Source: Saccharum officinarum (lineage: Eukaryota; Streptophyta; Magnoliopsida; Poales; Poaceae). Taken from it: 64,000 nt of DNA. This document shows, one piece after another, positions 57,836 to 64,000 of the stretch (its first letter is position 1; every line of letters begins with the position of its first letter). The DNA is taken from the NCBI GenBank assembly GCA_020631735.1, contig CM036162.1:87493852-87557851 (forward strand). Reading direction: 5' to 3'. Below the pieces are notes generated by a model that did no database searches, had not been told where the DNA came from, and worked only from the letters and a program-made list of their open reading frames with translations. A program made the position numbers and the translations under genes.

Positions 57836-59820
57836 CCCCCGAGCCTCGTGCGCGCGAGGTCGATCAGGGTCCCGACCGTCTTTCGCTGTGCGACCCTCAC
57901 GCTCCTTTTTCGGAAAAAGGAGGAGGGGTGGAGAATGTCGTACTACCCTCGTTTGGGCCCGAGTTACGACGATCTCCGGTGAGCTGCTAGCGGGGGAATT
58001 CGAGTGAGAACCCGTGCCCCGTTTGTTAGGGGTCGGCTAGTGGCCCGGAGGCGCCCTCAAAAATGCCAAGAAGTGGTCATGTGGATCTCGATTCCCTTCG
58101 ACAGGATTCGAGGGCTCGATGCCTCCCCGGAGGGATTCCTACCACAACCTTCTCCTTCGGCCTCGAATACGTCCTGGGGTGCCTTGAGAGCGTGGCTCGA
58201 GCCCTTGGCCATGTACGGGCGCACCCTGGGTCGTCCCTAACTCTGTTGCTCGAGGGCAGCTGTCGAACCCCGTTCGAGGGCCAGCTTTCGTTCCCTCGAG
58301 ACTTATTGCGGGCTTCGCACCCATTTTTGCGGTCGGGACCCCGAGCCTCGCACGCACGAGGTCGATCAGAGTCCCGGCCGTCTTTCGCGACCCTCACGCT
58401 CCTTTTTCGAAAAAAGGAGGAGGGGTGGAGAATGTCGCACTACCCTCGTTTGGGCCCGAGTTACGACGATCTCCGGTGAGCTGCTAGCGGGGGAATTCGA
58501 GTGAGAACCCGTGCCCCGTTCGTTAGGGGTCGGCTAGTGGCCCGGAGGCGCCCTCAAAAATGCCAAGAAGTGGTCGTGTGGATCTCGATTCCCTTCGACA
58601 GGATTCGAGGGCTCGATGCCTCCCCCGGAGGGATTCCTACCACAACCTTCTCCTTCAGCCTCGAATACGTCCTGGGGTGCCTCGAGAGCGTGGCTCGAGC
58701 CCTTGGCCATGTACGGGCGCACCCTGGGTCGTCCCTAACTCTGTTGCTCGAGGGCAGCTGTCGAACCCCGTTCGAGGGCCAGCTTTCGTTCCCTCGAGAC
58801 TTATTGCGGGCTTCGCACCCATTTTTGCGGTCGGGACCCCGAGCCTCGCACGCACGAGGTCGATCAGAGTCCCGGCCGTCTTTCGCGACCCTCACGCTCC
58901 TTTTTCGAAAAAAGGAGGAGGGGTGGAGAATGTCGTACTACCCTCGTTTGGGCCCGAGTTACGACGATCTCCGGTGAGCTGCTAGCGGGGGAATTCGAGT
59001 GAGAACCCGTGCCCCGTTCGTTAGGGGTCGGCTAGTGGCCCGGAGGCGCCCTCAAAAATGCCAAGAAGTGGTCGTGTGGATCTCGATTCCCTTCGACAGG
59101 ATTCGAGGGCTCGATGCCTCCCCCGGAGGGATTCCTACCACAACCTTCTCCTTCGGCCTCGAATACGTCCTGGGGTGCCTCGAGAGCGTGGCTCGAGCCC
59201 TTGGCCATGTACGGGCGCACCCTGGGTCGTCCCTAACTCTGTTGCTCGAGGGCAGCTGTCGAACCCCGTTCGAGGGCCAGCTTTCGTTCCCTCGAGACTT
59301 ATTGCGGGCTTCGCACCCATTTTTGCGGTCGGGACCCCGAGCCTCGCACGCACGAGGTCGATCAGAGTCCCGGCCGTCTTTCGCGACCCTCACGCTCCTT
59401 TTTCGAAAAAAGGAGGAGGGGTGGAGAATGTCGTACTACCCTCGTTTGGGCCCGAGTTACGACGATCTCCGGTGAGCTGCTAGCGGGGGAATTCGAGTGA
59501 GAACCCGTGCCCCGTTCGTTAGGGGTCGGCTAGTGGCCCGGAGGCGCCCTCAAAAATGCCAAGAAGTGGTCGTGTGGATCTCGATTCCCTTCGACAGGAT
59601 TCGAGGGCTCGATGCCTCCCCCGGAGGGATTCCTACCACAACCTTCTCCTTCGGCCTCGAATACGTCCTGGGGTGCCTCGAGAGCGTGGCTCGAGCCCTT
59701 GGCCATGTACGGGCGCACCCTGGGACGTCCCTAACTCTGTTGCTCGAGGGCAGCTGTCGAACCCCGTTCGAGGGCCAGCTTTCGCTCCCTCGAGACTTGT
59801 TGCGGGTTTCGCACCCTTTT
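57836..59820. repeat. Tandem array, four units of about 498 bp
   Basis: Units start near 57836, 58336, 58834 and 59332 at CCCCGAGCCTCG. Units 2 and 3 are almost identical, unit 1 is the most diverged, and unit 4 diverges in its last about 60 bases and ends at 59820. Each unit holds a hairpin (CTCCTTTTT...AAAAAAGGAGG) and many TCGAG/CTCGA sites. The 158-codon and 113-codon frames that recur every 498 bases persist only because 498 is divisible by three; their sequence matches no known domain. Confidence 0.96.
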
Positions 59821-60020
59821 AAGACATACCTGGAGATATTTCGTTGTCCGGGCGCGTTTTTTCGAGAGGCGAGAATGGCGCGTTATCGGCGTATGGTTAC
59901 GGCGTGGGGAGCGGCCACGTGCTCAGTTCCTGCGAGATATAAGGAAACGGTTAGGCGAGCGGTTTTATCGCGAGAAACTGCTCCTTACTTTTCGCGCGGC
60001 CGTTGGGCTTCCGTCCGAGC

Positions 60021-60027
60021 GTATAAA
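60021..60027 (+). promoter_or_regulatory. TATA box upstream of the Transposase_28-like ORF
   Basis: TATAAAG sits in a GC-rich setting about 150 bp before the ATG at 60173 and directly after the tandem array region. It suggests transcription starts near 60050. Confidence 0.6.
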
Positions 60028-60172
60028 GCTAAGGCCTTGGGGTCCTCGTTCCCCACCGATTACTTGCATCCCTGCAATCCTTTGCCCTAGACATCCCCTG
60101 CCACATTGCGTTCTCCGCCCGTCTTGCCGCAGCCACCGCATCCTTTTCTCCCATCGCCTTCCGGCGACATCG

Positions 60173-63100
60173 ATGGCAGGAAAGAGCCAGATCCTTCCCG
60201 CCGACGACTGGGCCGCCTCCTCGGTGACGGAGAGGAGGTTGGAGGAGTTGGTCGAGGACGGGCTGTTGCGGCCGAGGACGAACTCGGCGCGGCCGGAGTG
60301 GGTGGCACCGCCCCCCGCCCACCAGGAGCCAGTGCCCCCCGAAGGGTACGTGGTGAGCTTCGTCAGCTTTCATGAGCGGGGGTTCGGCGTGCCGGCATCG
60401 GTCTTCATGCGTGCGCTCCTCCACTATTACCGGGTGGAGCTTCACCACCTTTCCCCCAACGCCGTAGCGCAGGCCGCCATCTTTGCGGCGGTCTGCGAGG
60501 GCTACCTTGGGGTGGAGCCACAGTGGAACTTGTGGCTTCACCTTTTCAAGGCCGAGCTCTTTGCCAAGAGGGCAGGGGAGAAAGGCGTTCTGTCCGCGGC
60601 CCGAGTGGGGAGCTGCGTGCTGCAAGTGAGATCGGGTCGGACGGATCTATACATCCCGGCCCGACTCATCTCCTCGAACAGTGGGTGGCACGAGGGTTGG
60701 TTCTATCTCCGCAATGATGAAAATCAGTTGCCGAGGTACACCGGCCGCGTGCTGACCGCTCGAGAAGAGCACTGGTCGTACGGAGTGCCCGAGGCCGAGA
60801 AGACGCGCTTGGATCCGCTGCTGGCGGCGCTGCAGCAGCTTCGCCTTCGGGGCCTGACGGCTGCGGCGGTGGCAGCGGGCTTCCATCGCCGTAGAGTGAT
60901 GCCGTTGTGCCAGCGTCGTCTCCGCCTGGACCAGATGACTCCGGAGGCGAACCTGGAGGGCACCCGGATGTCCCACGAATCCCTCACCCTTGAGGAGGTT
61001 CTCCGGCGGGCTCGCCGGATGGTCGGGAACTTCAAGGCGGAGGAAGCCAATCGGGTTCCCATGAGGCCTACCGAAGGGTGCGAATCCGTGGTACGTATCC
61101 CGGGGCTGAGGTATTGCTATTTTCGTTTATCTGTGGATTTCGCTGATGTGGTCGAGGCCGGCGTGTAGGATTTGTCGGCGTTGCGGGAAACGCGCCCACC
61201 AGTCCCGGAGGACCGGCCCGCCCGGGAGGCTCGACGCCTGCATGCCTCCCAGAAGAAGCAGGTCAAGGAGACGGCCAAGAAGCGGGCGATCCGCAAGGCC
61301 AGAGAGGCGGAGGCGTTGAAGAGGCGCCGGCGCCAGCAGACCATCGACGGAGTGCCGCTGTCGCCTTCGCCTTCCGAGACAGTCTCGGGGGAGGACGACG
61401 GCAGCAGCGATGAAGATGAAGATGCCCTGTCGCGGTACGAGATTGCGACCAGGCTTGGGGATCTCCCCGACATTCGCCCCCTGCTGGAGCCCATCGGGGG
61501 GGATCCTCCTCGGTCGTCGTGGTCGAGGAGGTCGAGGGGAAGAAGGTGGAGAAGGGATCTGGCCCCTCGAGGGGAGGGGCCATTTCACCCCGGACCCGGC
61601 GAGAGGGGTCGTCGGGGACGTCCGCACCAGCCGGGGCCTCGCAAGCTCCGGCAAGGGCGGAGACGGTAGTACCGGCGTCGTCGTCAGCGGCGGCGCCGGT
61701 AGGAGTAAGGACTCGAGGCCAGCTGGCCTCGGGAGCACAAAGGGCGCAGGGCGGTGCGTCGGCCGGAGCCCCCAGGAGCGTTCGGCCCGCTGGTGAGGCC
61801 GCCGAGAGGCCTCCAGCGGACGTCCCGGGAGGCTCGAGCCGCGCGGGGTCGAGGTACTTGGTGCCGATTTCCGGGTAAGTATCTCGGCTTGGTTGTCCTG
61901 CCTTTCCTAAAGTCCGTCGGCCGACAATTCTTCTCACTTCGCAGGCTGAAGCGGAAGGCGGAGCCGATGGGGCCTACCCCTGTGAAGTCGCTGCGAGCCG
62001 GCGCCGTTGTCCTCAACCGGACGGCGGAGCAGGACGCGGCCTGGGTTCGTCAGGTCGAGGCCGCGAAAGGGCGCCTGCGACAACGGCAGGGGTCAGCCGA
62101 CGCCGCGGCGGCTGCCGGCCCGGAGCCTGCCGTCGAGGGGTCCGAACTGGTAAAGGCGGCGGCGCTCGACGTAGTCGAGGCGGAGCCCAGGCCGTTGGGG
62201 ACGGCCGAGGCTGCCGTTGCCGTCGCGACGAGCGAGGCACCCGTCCGCGACGCGGAGCGGGCGGGGGCTGACGTGACCATGGAGGAGGTCGCGTCGGCGT
62301 CAGGGCAAGAGACGGTCCTGGCGAAGGGGTCGCAGGCGCGACAAGGCCCGTTGGCAGGGCCAGCGGGCATGGTGGAGATCGGGGCGGTCGAGCCCCTATC
62401 CGGAGCACCCGAAGAAGAGGCGCCGGCTCCGGCGGTGCCGACGGTCGAGGCGAGGGTACCGAAGCCGTCGTCGGTCGAGGTGCCGGCTCCGGTGGTGCCG
62501 GCGGTCGTAAGCGCCCGCCCTCACGCTTCCCTCGACAACCTCCCCCTGGACAAGGGAAAGCAAACGATAGGGGTCGAGGGTGGTGAGGGCGCGAACCAGG
62601 CCGGTGTCGCGACGGCTGTAGGAGAGGTGGATACCGCGGGCGAGGCCGGTCCTTCCGCGGGACCGGGAGACGCCCCGGCCGGGTCGTCCTCCTCGTGGCC
62701 CGACATCGCCGCGCTGGCGATAGCGCGGGTCGAGGCGGAGCTGCCGAAGTGGGGGGGGCCGTCCCTTGAGTTTAGGGACGCTACGAACCCCGACGCCGAG
62801 CCCGTCTTTGTCCTTAGCGACAAAGACGAAGTGCACCGATGGGAGTACCTCGAGGGCGTCCGCCAGCATCTCGACCGGTTGCTTCGAGTGGCGTCCGGCG
62901 CTGTGCGGAGTATGGGGGATGCCACCGAGGTATGATCGACCCGTCGGCTCGCTTGATAGGCTGTTTTTTCTTCGGATTTGTGACCTTTTCGAATTGCGTT
63001 CAGGAGCTGAAGGAGTACTCCCGCCGCAAGTCACTCTTCATCCGTGACGAGAGTGGTGTGTGGGGCGCGCTGTCCCAGCAACGGGTTCTGGTCGAGGAGG

Positions 63101-64000
63101 CCCAGAAACGGCTATCCGATCGGAACGCCGAGATGGCTGAACTGCGCGTCGCATACGCCACATTGAAGGAAGAGGCGGCGCAGGCATGGGCGGCCGAGGC
63201 CGTGATGCGCACAAGCCTGGACAAGGCTCGGGAGGAGGCTACCCAGGCGCGCAGGGACCTCGAGCCCTTGTCTGCGCGGGTGAAAGAGCTTGAGGAGGAT
63301 GTCTCCCAGGTCAGTCTTCAGCGCGACGTCTTCCATGCCGAGGTCACGACGCTGCAGGGAGCCGTCCAAAAGAAGGACGCAGCTCTCGAGTCTGCTCGGC
63401 AGGAGGTCGAGGCGCTAAAGACGGCCATCCGTGACAAGGACAACGCCTTCCTGGGGCTCGAGCGAACATGTGGGGGCTCCGCGACGAGGTCGTGGGCTTG
63501 CAGACCCACGTCGAGGGTAAGTATGGTTGTTACAGTCACGACGTTGAAGGCCCCGCGTTGGGCACTAACTTGTTTATCGTGTTTCAGAGCTGGAGAGAGA
63601 GAACCGAGAGGCGCAATCGTGCGCCAACTCCTTCCAGAGCCTCTTCGAAGCCGAGGTCCGGAGGACCCAACTTCTCCAGGGCGTGATCACCACTGTGTGC
63701 GACGGCCTAGGGGTCGAGCCCGACACCGACACCGGGGAAGATGTTCCAGGGAACTCCTTCGTCCGGCGGATGGTGGCGCTGGGCCGCCTTGCCCGGGAGA
63801 AGATACGGAACGGCCTCCATCACGGCGTGAAGAGGGCGCTGGCCGTCGTCCGTTCGGGGTTTGTGTTTGACATGAGGCTCGTTGCCGATGGCTTCATCAC
63901 AGACCCCGATCGGACGGACGAGGAGAACGAGGACGCCTGCGTGGAGCTGATCGAAGCCGCCGAAGAGCCTGGGAGTCGTCTGGCCTCGCTTTTTGAAGCC
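60173..64000 (+). pseudogene. Transposase_28-like retroelement protein, at least five exons, two frameshifts, 3' end outside window
   Basis: Proposed exons are 60173-61090, 61169-61874, 61945-62929, 63004-63516 and 63588 onward; all introns are GT-AG, 70-78 bp, and keep the frame. Residues about 15-300 (ADDWAASSVTERRLEELVEDG ... GWFYLRND) resemble the 'putative gypsy type transposon' domain. A basic, coiled, acidic segment (KKQVKETAKKRAIRKAREAEALK, then EDDGSSDEDED) follows, then an Ala/Pro/Glu-rich linker in exon 3 and a long coiled coil in exon 4 (VEEAQKRLSDRNAEMAELR). One frameshift lies at the G7 run 61496-61502, another near 63460. Either the copy is decayed or these are homopolymer errors. 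Function is unknown; the family is transposon-borne. Confidence 0.7.

Larger units (their letters stand above)
56475..64000 (+). mobile_element. GC-rich gypsy-type element (putative), 5' part; continues past window
   Basis: It begins TGTCGGTGTTCGGACC at 56475, following ACTAT, with a putative LTR end ACCGACA at 57636. A tandem array, a TATA box and a multi-exon ORF with a Transposase_28-like ('putative gypsy type transposon') domain follow. Grass elements with this LTR start are generally Ty3/gypsy, perhaps Tat-related. No TGG-type primer site follows the putative LTR end, and no polymerase lies in the window, so class and boundaries need the right flank. Confidence 0.6.

Noticed and set aside
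57836..59820. CRISPR-like array
   Set aside because: Units are about 498 bp, contiguous and without unique spacers, in eukaryotic repeat DNA.
58004..60090. Repeated 158-residue protein family
   Set aside because: The frames recur because the 498-bp unit is divisible by three; antisense frames recur equally, there is no known domain, and start sites are not distinctive.

Overview
The window looks like repeat-rich nuclear DNA of a panicoid grass (Sorghum/Saccharum/Miscanthus-like). The reasons are nested Sirevirus-type Ty1/copia elements with CpG-rich palindromic LTRs, a very long non-coding LTR element, Tourist- and Stowaway-like MITEs with grass-type termini, a Helitron 3' end with CTAG, an RTE-type LINE tail, and one spliced monocot-style gene. 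The species is inferred, not demonstrated.

Layout. (1) Bases 1-43622 are one stack of nested LTR elements. The outermost is a plus-strand copia element (copia-3) that starts left of the window and ends at 43622. A minus-strand copia element (copia-1; 1-17630, 3' end outside the window) sits in the copia-3 5' LTR. A complete plus-strand, gag-only copia-like element (copia-2; 5562-15835, target duplication AAGGC) sits in the copia-1 LTR. In copia-3 pol there is a solo LTR (22391-38715 including its own insert, target duplication CATGA). Inside that solo LTR sits a 14.6 kb LARD-like element (23640-38248, target duplication AGTAC) with 5.3 kb LTRs and a 4.0 kb non-coding interior. (2) 43623-47859 is a short low-copy stretch with a small CACTA-type element holding a tRNA-like box A/box B remnant, a Helitron 3' terminus and a few doubtful exon fragments. 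(3) 47860-54391 is the only convincing host gene: a class III secretory peroxidase on the minus strand, most like the PRX17/PER17 group, three exons, 340 codons, intact. Its second intron is about 5.4 kb and is full of MITEs in both orientations plus an RTE LINE tail. (4) 56475 to the end is the 5' part of a GC-rich plus-strand element: a putative LTR (TGTCGGT...ACCGACA) with a 50-bp minisatellite, a roughly 498-bp tandem array of about four units, a TATA box, and a multi-intron ORF with the 'putative gypsy-type transposon' (Transposase_28-like) domain and a coiled coil. It runs off the right edge.

How the parts relate. The three copia elements share an LTR plan: an array of palindromes around ACGCGT, then a TATA box, then TTGGCCGGC just downstream, then a methionine-tRNA-type primer site. 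Copia-2 has LTRs, primer site, polypurine tracts and its own gag with four zinc knuckles but no pol, so it probably depended on an autonomous relative such as copia-1. The LARD also has no enzymes of its own. The peroxidase is predicted to be secreted to the cell wall; its surroundings show a gene persisting next to dense repeats. I found no bacterial-type system, CRISPR array or viral genome.
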